DNA of 64,000 nt from Acanthornis magna (lineage: Eukaryota; Chordata; Aves; Passeriformes; Acanthizidae), in contig JAWUZG010000036.1 of assembly GCA_036785705.1 (NCBI GenBank), positions 12,147,501 through 12,211,500 on the forward strand, read 5' to 3'. The notes under the pieces are model-generated. The model searched no databases, had not been told where the DNA came from, and worked only from the letters and a program-made list of their open reading frames with translations. This document shows positions 24,291 to 38,000 of the stretch, in pieces (the first letter of the stretch is position 1; each line of letters begins with the position of its first letter). The position numbers and the translations under genes are program-made.

Positions 24291-24370
24291 ACTAGACTGG
24301 AATAAAAATTTTGCTCAGTCTGGCCTACGTCAACACTGGGCAGCTACAACGTAGGTTATTTCTTCATTTT

Positions 24371-24555
24371 TCTTCATCTTTTGGTTTGGGTTTGGGGTTT
24401 TGGTTTGTGTCTTTTGTGTGCGGTTTTGGGGGTTTTTTTGTGTGTGTGTGGTTTTTTTTTTTTCTTTTTTTTTTGTTTTGTTTTTGTTTTGGTTGGTTGT
24501 TGTTTTGTTTTTTCTGGTTTGTTAGTATTTTGTTTTGTTTTGTATTTGAATTTTT
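24371..24555 (+). repeat. G/T-rich low-complexity tract
   Basis: Almost only G and T on the + strand (GTTTTG, GGTTT and T-run variants, with a (TG)n core). The translated frames across it are Phe/Val/Cys- or Lys/Asn/Pro-rich artefacts. Confidence 0.9.
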
Positions 24556-25114
24556 GGCTGCTCTTAAGACTTCTGAAAGGCAGATGGGCTCACCTTTGAA
24601 TTTTTGGTAGATTTTGTGGTGCAGAGACAGGCAATCAGTAAGAAGAACCTGCCGAGAAGCTGCTCTGTTTGGATTGAGGGCGCAGTACATAGAAGGTGTC
24701 TTACCTTCAAGCACTAGGACTCGTTGGCTGCTTTCCCTGTACGCCCAAAGGCAGGTAGCAGCTACAGGTAGAGCTGGCTTCAAAGAGTGAGGGTGGAGAG
24801 ATAAGGCTGGGGCAGAAACTGCTCTAATGAGGAGTGGAAAGTAGTTTGTAAAGAAATAGTGATAACCAAGGGTGAGGAGGACTCTGCAGAGACATAGCTC
24901 TCATGGCTGGGTGGTGGAAACAGTAGGGCAAAAGGAAGGATGGTCAGCCTGGCTGTGCTGAGGAGAGGGGCTTTGGCAGTGCTGCAGCTGCAGATCGGGA
25001 GCTGGGCCTGATCTGCCTGCTGGGGCTGTGGGAACGGAGGGGGAGAGCTGTGAGGGCAGCCAGTGACACCCCAGCTCAGAAATGTGCCTGGGGGAGGAGA
25101 AGCTGCAAGGAGGA

Positions 25115-25850
25115 GGACCAACCATATGAAATTCAACAAGGGCTAGTGCCAGGTTCTGCCCCTGGGATGGGGCAGCCCTGGATGCATGGACAGACTGGGA
25201 AATGAGAGGCTGGAGAGCAGTGCCATGGAAAGGGCCCTGGGGGTCCTGGTCAGTGGCAAGTTGAACATGAGCCAGCAGTGCCCTGGCAGCCAGGAGGGCC
25301 AGCCCTGTCCTGGGGGCATCAGGCACAGCATGGCCAGCCGGGCAAGGGAGGGATTGTCCTGTTCTGCTCTGCTCTGCTCTGCTGTGCTCTGGGACAGCCT
25401 CCCCTCAAGTGCTGGGGCAATTTTGGGTGTCACATTATAACAAGGACATTAAACTACTAGAGAGAGTCCAAAGGAGGGCCATGAGGATGTTGAAGGGTCT
25501 GGAGGGGAAGCCCTGTGAGGAGCAGCTGAGGTCACTTGGTCAGTTCAGCCTGGAGAAGAGGAGACTGAGGGGAGACCTCATTGCAGTCTGCAACTTCCTT
25601 GTGAGGGGAAGAGGAGGGACAGGCACTGATCTTTTCTCTGTGGTGACAGTGACAGGACCTGAGGGAATGGCCTGAGGTTGTGTCAGGGGAGGTTTGGGCT
25701 AGATACCAGGAAAAGGTTCCAGAGGGTGGTTGGGCACTGGAACAGGCTTCTTAGGCCAGTGGTCACAGCACCAAGCCTGACAAGAGTTCAAGAAGCATTT
25801 TGACAGTGCTCTCAGGGTCATGGTGTGTCTCTTGGGGTTGGGTGCTCTTA
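25115..25850 (+). mobile_element. CR1 LINE fragment (C-terminal ORF2 and 3' region)
   Basis: Plus-strand CR1 containing degraded ORF2 end pieces: KFNKG-like start, [51 protein letters not shown], then the GGTGGTTGGGCACTGGAACA 3' stretch. A small CTGCT pentamer expansion sits at about 25361-25388. Stops and frameshifts show it is inactive. Confidence 0.9.
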
Positions 25851-26071
25851 GGGATGTCATCATCATGTGTCAATGCATGTCGGGTGTGAGGAATGATCCT
25901 GCTACTGTTGAAATTTCTTCCTGAAATTTTTAAAACAGTAGGATAACCGATATAGTTGAATGCTGCAGAGGGCACTAGCACCCTGTCACTCCCCTCTGCG
26001 TGTGTATTAATTACCTGGGTCTGTTACCAAAACTGTGGGAAAAACAAAAAACCCTCCAACAACATTTTTAA

Positions 26072-26830
26072 TGTTAGAGAGTCAAGGCATAAATTTATTA
26101 TCTGGCCAGGATGTTGTTCTGGCCAGGATGTACCACAAAAATCATCTCATCCACACATAGCCCTGGTGTGCAGAGAGAATCATTCCATGACACACCGATT
26201 TTACTGGATTTTCCCCCAAATTTTGTGCAATCAAAACCCATAGAGACGAACTACTTCAAAGTTTATTGGTCCAGAGTTGAGCAACCCCCAGTGTTCAGAT
26301 TCCCATTGGATCCGAATCTCCTTGCCTCCGATATTAATTAGGTCTTCTTTCTTATTTTCTCTTTTCCCGGGCCAGGTGTCTCTGACCCACCGGGGTGAGA
26401 TTTGGAGCTGATGTTCTGCTCATGGCCGCTGATGGCCCTTTATCTTTTGGGCTACCCCCAATCTGTTGATATGTTGAGTTCATCAGACCTCACCTGGTAG
26501 AACAATGCCCTGAAAAGAAACGTAAAATTCCTTTTCCCGGGGTAAAGACAAACAAAGCCTTTGACTAACTTTTAAACTGGTATATTTTCCAACAGGTCTA
26601 TCGATGTCACTCGAGCAGAAGGGAGGTTTCTGTGGTGGTGCCTGCAGGCTCCAGAAGCCAGAAGAGGGTGCTGGAGATCTTCTGCTCGCCTTGCTCTTGC
26701 GTTGCTCACAGGTTCTGCGCCACTATTATTAATATGATTTTGTTTTTCTCTACTAGTGTAACTAAGTATTCTAGGATTTTTTAAATACTTTACTATACCA
26801 GCACCTAAATGCAGAGACAATGACACTGTT
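26072..26830 (-). repeat. possible solo LTR of unknown family
   Basis: Read on the minus strand, the sequence ends with AATAAATTTATGCC followed by TCTCTAACA, as a retroviral LTR 3' end would (poly(A) signal close to a terminal CA). It is more GC- and CpG-rich than its surroundings. I could not fix the other end or find a clean target duplication, so the extent is a guess. Confidence 0.25.
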
Positions 26831-29800
26831 CATGGAACTGCTCTAGTTTGGTAAAATACATGCCTGTACTCATGAAATACATGAAATGGCAGCCTGTTGT
26901 AATTTGGAGTTTGGCTAGGGATGTTCTTAAGCAGAACAACCTGCATGGATGGGTCTGTTGTAAATCAAGGCGGGAAAGACTGTTCCGATATACTTTTAGC
27001 TACACAAACTCTGAGCATACAAGAACATTAGTTTACAGAAAAGATTGGAGTGAAATCAGTTGCATTCTCTGTTCTGCTGTTATTCTGAACTGAACTAAAG
27101 CCCGTATTTGAGGTTTGCAGGTTGCCTTATGTCTGAAAGTTTGCAGATAGGTTTGGGTAGGGCTTATGTTTTTCAGTTAAAAGTTGGCCTCTTTTCAGAT
27201 GTGTGCTTACCAGTTCACAATAGGACAGATACTTCTTTAAAAAAAAAAAGGTTAAAATGGACAACAGAAAAAGGCTTATTCTGATTCCATTAATCACTAA
27301 AAGCTGACACTAGAGGACAGAAAAGATACAGTTAAGACATGCTCTCATTTTTGTATTTGCTTCTCTTCAGAGCTGGGATGAGATGGCTTTTTATAGTCTG
27401 CAACTTGCAGCTCACTTCTATGAGTTTTCTTTTCCAGTGGATTTTTATAAGAAGTTTTAATCTCTGTCTTGCCCTGCAGTTCTGGTGCTGATGTGTGCTT
27501 GTTGGAAATGAGCCATGAACACTTATAACAAGTTTTTGTGGCTTTTGGACAAAAATCTTCAAATCTGAGGGGCTAGCATTAAGCACCTTTATTTGGAGAT
27601 GTAATTGTCTCATTTTTCAGAGATAGAGAGCAAATCCCTTGCTATTCACCAGTGGGAGTAACAGATACAATGACTGAAAACAAGATTTCATGACTTGATT
27701 TTAGACTTCTAATTAAGAGAAAATTTCCTTTAGCTATCCAGACCTTAGGGAATTAGGCAATAAGATGTAGTAATGTGCCAGCCCATCCCTAGGGATGTGA
27801 GGTGATACTGCCTCTCTTGCTAGGGGAGATGGGCAACACTCCTCCCTAGTTTCTTCTTTAATCACGCTATTTGGGGAGGACATGCTGCAGGTGTTTATGT
27901 CCTCAGTTAAATGCCCTCCAGTTCCTCAATCACCTTTGTTTGTAATTGTGGGCACATTGTCCTGCTCTCTGGGTCTAGAAAGCCGCTTAAGCATTTTAAT
28001 AAATAAAAATCAAAGGCTACGTGTGTAATGGAGGGCAAGTGTTTACGCAAAGCTCTTTTACGACAGGGCTTTGGGGATTCATGTATGTCCAAGTGAAGTA
28101 AAGGTGCCCACTGTTGTCTCCATCTCCTTGGAAAGCAGCAGGTATCCGTCCAAGAATGAAAAAGTAAATCCATGGATCTTGTTCTTGTTACTTCTGTACT
28201 GGAGGAATTAATCCCTCATCTACCCACACAAGAACTTTTGCTGTGTTGGTCATGCAAGCCTTCACTTTGTTCACCATTTAAATCAGGGCCTACATTTTCA
28301 CTCCTTTAAAAAAAAACAAGACAAAACCAAAACACACTTGCAAAGTGTAATTTGAAAGAAATGCTCTGCCCTCATCTTCTTCCAGTTTTTCCATTGCTTT
28401 TTTTGCCCTGTAAGAAGAGCTTGGGTGTTTCAGTTCTCCCTTCACTCAGCAGCAGTACCCTGAGAGTTCCAAATCTGAGGATTTCTCCTGATCACGCCGG
28501 AGGCAGAGCGGATTCCATCCTTCACACGTTGATGGTGACAGCTATGGTGCGCAGGCTGGGGTGTGCGCGCTGGGCGCATCGCGCTGGTGCAATCAGATGG
28601 CATCGCTGTGCTGCAGTGCTCGAGGCAGAGCTGTACAGCAGGGGGAATGCTAACAGCTCCAGATGCATAAAATAGTTTTCATTGCCTGTAAGACAGGCCC
28701 AAATCATTCCTTTTTATAGGAAGGAACATTTTGTAGCCTATCTTGCTCTACTGGTAAAGGCAGAATACATAAAGCAGAACAAAATATGAGGGATCAGGCT
28801 GCCAGAACAGCAGGTGCTTGAAGGAAGACGCTTGGGTGTGCAGTGGATGGGCAATAGAGCAAGGTGAAACATAGGAGAGGTAACTAACCCTCTCATAAAT
28901 GTCACTGTAGGATGTGATGCAAGCATGCAGCAGGCTCTGGAGGTGAGAGTTTTAAGCAGGAAATGCAATTTTCTTCAGCTGAAGTCTTGAAATTTTTTCT
29001 TGCTAAACTTTTCATGACCTTCTACTGGAGATGGCGTTGCGAAAATATTATGAAATTGATAAAAAAATATACATTGTGGGTTTTCTAACTTTTTTTTCTT
29101 ATCCCACGCTAAACTCTTAAAACCAATGCATATGTATATGTATATGTACACAGATGTGGCACTTTTGAAGTTGTATGAGGGTTCTGAGAAAAGAATGTGT
29201 TTCAGTCCCTAGTTTCTTTTTGAACCATCTCATTTTTTGTGGAATATTTCATTTTTTCTGCCTTCTCTGTTAAACGACATGCTGTTTAGGGGTTTAACAC
29301 TGTGGTAGGCTCTGAAACCCAGGTACTCAAAGGTACATAGGTTGTTGTATTGGGCAGAGCCACAACTTTTGCTGAAGGTGTCTGGTTTGACACAACTTGA
29401 GAAGGTTGAGAGGAGCACCTGACTGCAGCTTGTGTAAGCAGAATATATGACCTTATCCTCCCTCCAGGCTGGGACTATCTCCTGAGAGTAATAACAAGTT
29501 ACTGCCTCTGTTACTTATTAAAATCCTGCCTTGATGAAGCAAAATATAAACTCTCTTCTATGGCCTGAGTACTCACAGGTTACTTTCAAGTGTGGTAGGT
29601 ATGGAATGAATAAATCTAAATGAGGATCTGGAAGAGCTGATTGGGTGTCTCCTTCCTGACCTACCTGTTCAGTCACCTGCAGATGGCACCTGTGCAGGCA
29701 TAACACCTGTAGGTCTCTCTAAAAGCATCTCTTCAGTGGCTAGTTCTCATGTTGGCCACTCATTCTGCAGTATTACTAAACCACACATCAACTTTTAAAC

Positions 29801-30906
29801 ATGTGAAGCAGCTCCCTTCAGAGAGGGGAGGCTGGTCTGTTCCTCTGCCACGCCTTTCCCATTTGTGAGCAACATTGCAGGGCACGAGGCTGTTGCTGGG
29901 GTCACTTCTGGGGCCACTGATGCCAGTGCACCCACCAAGCAAAGGGCAAATGGTTCCCCTTTTCAGGACTTTTCAAGAAAACCAATTTTTTTCCCCTGAA
30001 GTGTGCGATTTGTATTTATGTTTGAGCAGTGAATTGGCTTACTATGAAGGAAATCAAAGGCAACCTTTCCGAAGGTTATTTATCATAGGTCTAAAATACA
30101 CAGTGTGTAGCTGAGAAACAGAGAACTCTTCTCACACAGTGTTTGTACATGCAGATTAATGTATTCTGGGGTTAAAGTGAGCACTTAGTCCAATGAACTC
30201 ATCATGTTTGTTTGTTGGTTTTACAGACCTTACAACGTGCTTGGGTTTACATTTGGGAAACAAAAGCAGCAATCAGCAGCTCTTGGCTTTCGTGTATCAG
30301 ATCTTTCCTAAATGGAATGCAAGTACACTTTTGTAATACTTAGCTTTGTACTGACATTACATATTCTTTCCAAGCCATCACATGAATAAAATAAAAGCGT
30401 AGTGGCCAAGTAATTTTTTTTAACCAATATTTCTATAACTTGTTACCTGCAGGTCTTAGAGCATAATTTTCTTCTGTTTATTGAGCAATGCAAGCAATTT
30501 CCTTCATGTTTTATTGATTTTGAGCATTTTAATTTTCATATTGATTTAAGCAATTTTCTCTTTTCTTTCTGGATCTCTGTTGTATTCCTACAGACAGGTT
30601 TTATAGACTGCAAAGTTCCCATGCATCAGAATATTTAATTTGCAGCCATGCAGGGACAGCTTGATTAAATAATATTTCTTTTCTATTGAAAACCAAGATT
30701 TTCTTGGATCTAAGGCCAGCTGGCAATGTTTGTATATGTATGCTGATTTGTATTTTATGAGTTTTAAAATCTTATTTCATTCTGGTTCTACAATGCTCAA
30801 CAAAAGCACTGGGTGGAGTTGGTCACATAATTCTTATGAATATTATATACGTGTGAACTGGATTTATACAGCTTTCTTCAGTAGGAACCGGCAGAACTTC
30901 AGATTT
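26831..30906. other. intergenic, no features seen
   Basis: About 4 kb without recognised genes or repeats. It contains an A-run near 28308-28316 and a small CpG cluster at 28548-28582. Open frames are short and without support. Confidence 0.5.
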
Positions 30907-31055
30907 CAGAATCATGGAATGGTGGAGGCTTTTCAGGGACTGCTGGAGGTCATCTTTCCCAACCTTCTTGCTCAAGTAGTGCTGTCTTGAGCTGGTTGCC
31001 CAGGATCATGTCTACATGGCTTTTGAATGTCCCCAAGGATGGGCAATGGGTTCCG
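30907..31055 (-). mobile_element. CR1 LINE 3'-end fragment
   Basis: On the + strand it begins CAGAATCATGGAATGG and continues through CTGCTGGAGGTCATC, GAGCTGGTTGCCCAGGATCA and TGTCCCCAAGGATGG. These are complements of the CR1 3' region. Only about 150 bp remain. Confidence 0.8.
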
Positions 31056-31640
31056 ATTCACCAAGACTGCTCTTGCCTGCGGGGGTAGTGTGCCCCTGGG
31101 CTTCTTGCAGTTCCCACCTTCTGCTGGGGGTCCCTCCCAGGGCTTCAGGCTCTGTGGTGCCGCTGGTGGGGCTGTGTGTCCCTGTGGCTCGGGGGCAGAG
31201 ATCTGGGGCAGCACTGGGGCTCTGTGTGGCCCCACGTGCAGCACTGTGCCATGCTGGGGCACAGCTGGTGTCACCTCTGCCGCAGTGCCACGTGCCCTGG
31301 CACTGAGTCCTGCTCTACAGAGCTGCTGGGGGAGGATCAGAGCTGCCAGCCTGCCCTGCTGCTCCCAGATTTTCTGTCATTGCTGCTGTAGGAACAGCAT
31401 GGAAGCCTTTGTGTACCTCAAATGTGATTGACCACGGAACCCTGCAAAGCCACCCTGGGCTTTGCCGTGTGTCGGCTCTGGCTGCTGCCCTTCCAGAGCC
31501 ACAGCAGTGCTGGGAGACAGTCCATTGCCAGTACAGTAGGATCGTGGCCACCCTGCTAAGCATTTGGTGATTGCTAAGTGCTAAATAAATACTGACAGTG
31601 GAGAGCTGCCTGTGTTCACTGCTATCAGTGCATTCTCTGT
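31056..31640. other. GC-rich patch, unassigned
   Basis: Markedly GC-rich compared with surrounding DNA, directly after a CR1 fragment. It has overlapping open frames on both strands (up to 134 codons) with no recognisable domain, as expected in GC-rich DNA with few stop codons. It could be an unrecognised repeat. Confidence 0.4.
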
Positions 31641-34600
31641 GTTTATCACCAGCAAAAAAGGCATGCAAAACGAGGGAAGCAAACTCGAAGCACAGTGGAT
31701 AGGAAGGCAGAGGAACAGGCTTTTCTTTGTCTTTGTACAGTATTTGTAGGAAAAGTTTTAGTAGGCCTGAATACCTGGCATTTGAGCACCTGAGAGATGG
31801 TCCTTTTGCAGATGAAACTGCTTTGCAGAGTCAAGATATCAAATAAGACTGTCAGGAGTGCGAGCATTGATCCCTAGGGAGGAGGAGAGGGGAAGAAGCA
31901 GCCCTTGGGAAGAACTGTGTAACTCATGTCCGGCAGAGTGGTACCAGCTGCCCATGTGATCGTTTTGAGATCATGGAGAAAAAGGTGGTTGTCTCTTAGA
32001 TTCCTGCAGATTCTTGAAAGTTTACCTGTGAACACAGGACTGTTTTTGCCGAGATGAACAAGCAAGTGAATATTTAGGAAAACAAAACAAAACAACTTCT
32101 AATGTTTGGGGAAAAACCTTATGAATGGTTGGAATTAGCAGCAGGTGAAAATCTTGTGTGTTGAAACAAGGTAAAGACCTGATAATGTCAAACACTGTTC
32201 AACAAGGGGCAGGGGAGGGGTATTGCTCCCACACAGCTTGCAACCATTTATTCAAGGCATAATTCCCTGGAATTAAGAACAGGAAGAATTTTGCCTGCAA
32301 AATGTGCCACTCACTTGAAAGCAGCACCAGTGTCTGACCTAAAATAGGATATTATACAAATGGAAGAAGAACATAAGTAAATGGGAGGACAGACATGTTA
32401 GCTCTGCATTTCTGCTGTGCCAGGGCATGAAGAATATGAGCCTTCCTGACATTCCTACAGAATTTTTTCCCATTTTTCATAGACAGCTCCATCAAAATAG
32501 AGCCAGCTCCAGGGTATGTATCATCTTCCAAGTAAGGTTGCAGGGAGGAATTGGGAAACTGAAGCCAAAGTAACTGCTCACTTGTGCAGTGGTGGAATCA
32601 GAGAGGGAGACTTTTTCTGGCACCTGGGCTTTCTCTCTGCATGTGGGGCTCCCTCCTTCCTGCGGGTCTGTGGTACCATCAGCTGGTGCTGGGGAGCACT
32701 GACAGGTAAATTGGCCGGTGTATGCCTGTGCACTTATTATTCCCATAGTTCCTGCTTCAGTGGCCTTTGTCTTGCTTAACTAGTAAGGTACTTTTAGCTT
32801 CCTTCCTTCTGGTTTCCAGTGTGAATCTGGCCAACTGGTCTGTGATAATTCAGTTGCATAGACCTGTCTTATAAAGCTGATAAACTCTTTTTAAAGTGTT
32901 AAAGCCCTTTTCACAGTGCAGGTAAAATTGTAATTAAATCTTTCTGTTTATTAAAATGTACTCAAGAAATGGAGCTATTTTCACATTTTTTTGAGCAGTC
33001 CTTAATATGATGTTATCAATTGTACAGTGTTACTTTTCATATCACTCTAAGATGGCTCTATTTTATATAGCAGTGTAATGAAGGGGAAAACTGGCAGCAG
33101 GTTATTTCCACAGCTGTGCTGGGTTTCCTCCCTCCTGTTGCACACTCTTTGGAAGCAGGTCAGACTTTCCTCAAATACTATTTTTTGTGAATATGTGAAT
33201 CTGGATGGGCTTGCACAGAACTATTAATAGTAACTTGTCCAGCAAAAAACGGAGAGATCTGAGGTTTTAGGGGTTAAGGTACAGTAGAGGTGGAAAACAA
33301 GCAGGTGACAATTCTTCTAATAGACATGTATTGGATGCTCTAAACACTGTGTAGGGGAAGCAGTGCCTTGCTCTCTGTCTACTGCCTTCCATCATAGTCA
33401 GTCAGATGTGCATGAAAACTAATGAACCCTTTTTCAAACAAGTCCTTAATCAGGAGCTGGTGCTGTAATAATTGCAGCTTAGTTCCTTGAGGGCTTCTTG
33501 AAGTAGTTACTGATTTAAGGACATCTTTGGCTTGAAAGTACGTATGTGAAGGAGTATTTGGAAATCAGTAAGTAGCTCTAACCTTCTCAGAGGCCATGTT
33601 TATTTGATTGTAATATAAATAATGCAGCATTTTAAGGTCATACTCTGGAGAAGGTTGTTCCTTGTGTGTATTCTGGTAAAGGCGAGCTAAGATTAGTGTT
33701 TGAAGAGGATACACCTTTGGAGGGTTTGCTATATTTAGAAGCTGGTGTCAAGTTCTATATCAATAACTTATTTGAGAGCTCGTGCATGGATTTCATGAAG
33801 TGTGTTCCTGCAGAGATGGGTGACAAGCACTGCCTGCACGTGTGTTACTCTCAGAGTGAGGCCTCACCATGACAAGATGTTACATAATGCATGTGAAAGC
33901 TACAGCTCAGTGACTGGGGTGGAAGATAAGATTTTGGGCAAATGCTAAGAGTGAAGAAATCACAGCTCATCAGAAACTGATGAGCTCGTACTGTGCTGGA
34001 TGTGGCGTTCGATGCATTAATGCTGAAGTTCAATGGCCGATCCTGAAGGCCATGTGCTTTATAACAGAAGCATAAGTGCTTTAGATTATTTGCCTATTGT
34101 AATTATTTATTCAGCCAATGACAGAGTTTCCCCCAGCCCCATTTAGCCAAGGACATTAATGCTCAGGGTGATTTCTTGTTCCTTCACCTCCTGTTTTGGA
34201 GATCTGTGGGAGGCGGCACACTGCCAGTGCCCACCAGAACATACTGTTTGCAGGCAGATTACATTTGATGTTCTAGAAGACAATCAACTTCCTTTTGAAA
34301 CCCTGGGAGTAGTTTTCCATACCTTAAATTAAAGAAGTTCCATCTACGTCAAACTCTTGATTTCCAGGAAAGATGAAGACTGTTCAGCAGGATTATATCA
34401 ACACCAGATTTTTTTTTAACCTAAACAGTATCTGACTAAATGCAGAAACTGCTGACCTTTTGCATGATTACAGACTCTACCCCGCTGAAGAACTGTAAAT
34501 GAATCATCCTGCAGTGAAATATAAACAGGATGCTGCCCTTCCATTGCTGTTTTGTTTACCAACATGTGTTCATCGAGCTGCAATGGTATCAAATTAGGTG

Positions 34601-34672
34601 GCAACAGCAGTTTGTAGCAACACAGGGATTTAGGGTCAGAGCTGTGGGAGTGGGCAGTGCTCCCCTTCCCTA
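31641..34672. other. intergenic, no features seen
   Basis: About 3 kb of unique-looking sequence. No coding, RNA or repeat signature that I can support. Confidence 0.5.
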
Positions 34673-34690
34673 CCCCCCCCCCCCCCCCCC
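34673..34690 (+). repeat. poly(C) run
   Basis: Eighteen consecutive C. Confidence 0.95.
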
Positions 34691-34915
34691 AATTTCAAGC
34701 ACAGACCGAAGCAGCCGAGTTCTTATCCTCTGCTACCAGGTCTGAATAGTCCTGTTTTGAGACTGGTTTGGGTAAAAGTTACTGGTAATGTCTGAAGTGT
34801 ATGGAGGGCATGATTTGGGACTCCTTTCCTTTTGTTCAGGTTTCACCTGGAGCCACAAAACTCAACCACATCTTGCAGTGAAATGAGAGTCATTGTCTCT
34901 CTTTTCTCCTGCCAG

Positions 34916-35027
34916 GTTTCTTGCCCACATGAAAGTGAAGCAGCAAGATGCCAAACTAAGTCCTCAAAGTTCAAAGAACATGAAACAGAGTAGCCAAAAT
35001 AACCCTGCTGGTTTGGTTCACATCCAG
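34916..35027 (+). other. weak candidate exon
   Basis: 112 nt bounded by a strong acceptor (TTTTCTCCTGCCAG) and a CCAG/GTTAGC donor, open in one frame. The encoded peptide (RFLAHMKVKQQDAKL start, Lys/Gln/Ser-rich) is not one I recognise, and no matching flanking exons were found. It could be an exon of a non-coding RNA or chance. Confidence 0.2.
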
Positions 35028-38000
35028 GTTAGCTGTGCATTCCTATGTTCTTCCCTATGGTGCTTTTTTTTTTTCTGCTCAGTGTGGGTGAAGCCATAGA
35101 AATCCAGCTTTGTCCTCTGTCTTTGGCAACAGCATTAGGAAAGCAATCTGAGGCTGGATTGGAGCAAAACAAGTAACTGCTGAGCCTAAATGGTTAAGAA
35201 GGCCTTGAGCAACTTAATGGAAGTAGATCAAATACACAAACTCTGATTCAGGAAAGCCTGTATGTACAATATCTGCAGAAATTATCACTATGGTGCCATT
35301 CTTCTTGCACTCATGCTTCTGTTCTTGACTGCTGGGGAGGCAGAGTGCCCAGCTGGTCTTAGTCCACACATTAAATTATTTTTAGAGGTGGATTTGGTGT
35401 GGTTTAAATTCATAAAGATTACTTCAGTTTTTTGTGCTTACTTGACTTTACAGTATTTTTGAAATCTATCATGTTTGCATCTAGCCCTACTGGGATTTAG
35501 AAGGGGGCACTGATTTTTATGCTCTGGGCATCCTGCAATTATATCAAGGTCTGGGGTTCTTGAAGTGGTTTGCTTGGTATGAAAGCCAGCAACAATACCT
35601 AGCAAAATAGTAGCACATAGTGAAGTAAAGAGGAGAGAGACCAGTGAAGTCTATGGAAGCAAATAAATTGGAGATGCTTTAGGGAGAAAAAGGGTGCAAG
35701 GATATGTTAGTATATGTCACTGTCTGTAAAAGTGATTTCTCAAATTCAGCTGTAGTAGCTCCTGGCAGTCTCTGTACCTTTTGCTCCTGGTTTATTCCCT
35801 TTTGGACAGTCTTGTATCCTATGACCTCTGTTTTCGTAAGGTAAGATGACTGAGAGAAGTTTGAAATATGGTTGTGGGTCCCAGCCCACATGGCAAACAA
35901 AGAGTTCAAAGATTATTAATGACCTTTCTGTATCAAAGTAGCTCATATTTGGTTTGTTTTTTTGAAATTGAAATTGGTTACTCCTGGAGATAGTGCCTTT
36001 ATGATGCTTGAGTTTGAGTTTGTTTCTTGCCCTGCTACTTTCCTCTTCTAAGCAAATTTAGCTACAAAAGATAGCTACTCTAATTCCCAAATCAGGCATA
36101 GAATTGAAAGGGACTGCAGGAACTGGACACAGGAGTCTGAAATAAGTCTGAAACATGGCATTAGGCCAGCTCATGTGAGATAGGGACATGTGCTGATGAG
36201 TCCTTCCCTAGTCCTGCCTGGCTGTATGTCTATTTGCTTAGTGATGGACTTCAGTTTAGCTGTCACAGCAGACTACTGAAAGCTCTCTGGTCTCTAAAGA
36301 TATCACAATGTGGATATAAACAGCTGAAAATCTTGCTTGTAAAGTTGTCGCTTGCTCGGTCGACAGAAAACTTGGGAATAAAGGCACAGAAATGGATCTT
36401 TTCTCCACCACATTTATAAATATGATCAAATCTCCACAGGAAACTTCAGGTTATCTTTCTGTAACTCTATCATCCTGCCTGGGATGGTGGGAGCAGGGGA
36501 ACTCTATTTATTTGGGTTTTCTTCTTTATGTAGGTGAATTCTAGAAACCACATTGAATTCTTTGTAAAATATGATCTATGCTGAGGCTTGTTTACTGCCT
36601 GCGGGATTACAGGAATGAATCTGAAGAGTTTGCACTCAAATTAGGTCTTATTTTTCTACATTATTTTTCAAAGTTTGCATGTTCAAGTGGACAGGTGTAT
36701 GCTGTAGACTCCTGCTAGCAAGAGATGCTCTTGCCATTTACGAGAAGGAAAATAATGTTCCGAAAAGGCTCTTTATGTGACTTAAAATGCTCAGTTGCCA
36801 AGAACACCTGGCTATGAAGATCTAAGGTGAAGTCTCATATACCTATAAAAGGATAATTTTGGATTTGAAAAATCTACTGATTTGTTATGGGATACTTCTC
36901 AAAGACTGATAAGTGTGTCCTAATTTCTGCAAAAGTGGAGCTAGGAAAGGGGAAGTACACCTTATGCAACTACGAAGACAATTCCACTGAGGTTGGGAAA
37001 GGACCTTGCTTCTGTTGTGTTAATTTGAGAATTCATCGTGTAGTTTTTCCCAAACAGTCCTGTTGTACACATTCAATGCTCATGTGTGCCCTGTGATTCC
37101 TGTTGTCTGTGGTCGAGGTCTTCTATACGAGAAAACAGGAAAATAGCATTGATTTAAGTAGTGTGTTACAAAGGATCATAGGGTTTTGCAATCTGGTGCT
37201 GCTAATTAGGCATGCCTTCAGAAAGTTATTGTCTGTTTAGTTTTGCCTTTTCATCACTTTTTCACAAAAATGACAGTTTCCTGAGAGGCAGCAAACACTT
37301 CACCTCTTGCTGTGTGCCTCTGCTTTGTGGCAGTGCTTGTTGTGAGGCTACGTGTGTTAAATACTACCCAGGAAAATCCTGGTTTTGTGCTGATCCATCT
37401 GCCTGGAAAGGTCTGGTGCTGCGTGGTTACCCATTCTCCTGGATCAGCCAGACATTGCTGTTTGGAAGACAGCCCTTTATCTTTCATCCATTCACTGGCC
37501 AAAATTATCTCTGCCAGACTAAGATACAAATGGGGATGTAATTTCATGGCATTGGTAGAGCAGATCTACCAGGTCACTTCTATCAGGGTAAGCTTTTGCT
37601 TCTGGAGCAGTTGCCTGCTGGATATATGGTCCTTCATGCTCCATGTCCTTGATTCCTTGGTAAGCTGATTCAACTCATTAAATTGGGGGAAAAGTCCCCA
37701 AGCCTAATTGATTTTTTTCTGAGGAAAGTAGAATTCTGTCTTCCAGTGAATGTGAGATGTTTGCTTGACCCACCCTTTAAAATGTCCCTCTGGCTTTCAG
37801 ACAATCTGTTTACATGCAGCTCCTGCTGAACATTTTTCCTTCAGAAAAGAGGTTGTTGGTATGGCTCTGCAGCTGAGGCTGTTCCAAATGCTTTCACGTT
37901 AACATGACCAGTCAGTGTAACATCTCATAAATCACCAGTGCGATCTGAAACCAGCTGAGCCAGAAGGAAGCATAACAAATGCATACAAATAGCGTGTTGT

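Noticed and set aside
24311..24783. Open frames on both strands (99-139 codons)
   Set aside because: They run through a G/T low-complexity tract and encode only biased residues (Phe/Val/Cys or Lys/Asn/Pro).
31016..31431. Overlapping 96-134 codon frames on the + strand
   Set aside because: GC-rich patch with few stops. Several frames and both strands are open at once and none shows a domain or splice context.
37212..37668. Overlapping 97-118 codon frames on both strands
   Set aside because: Three frames overlap without any recognised similarity, start context or splice sites, so they are treated as chance.
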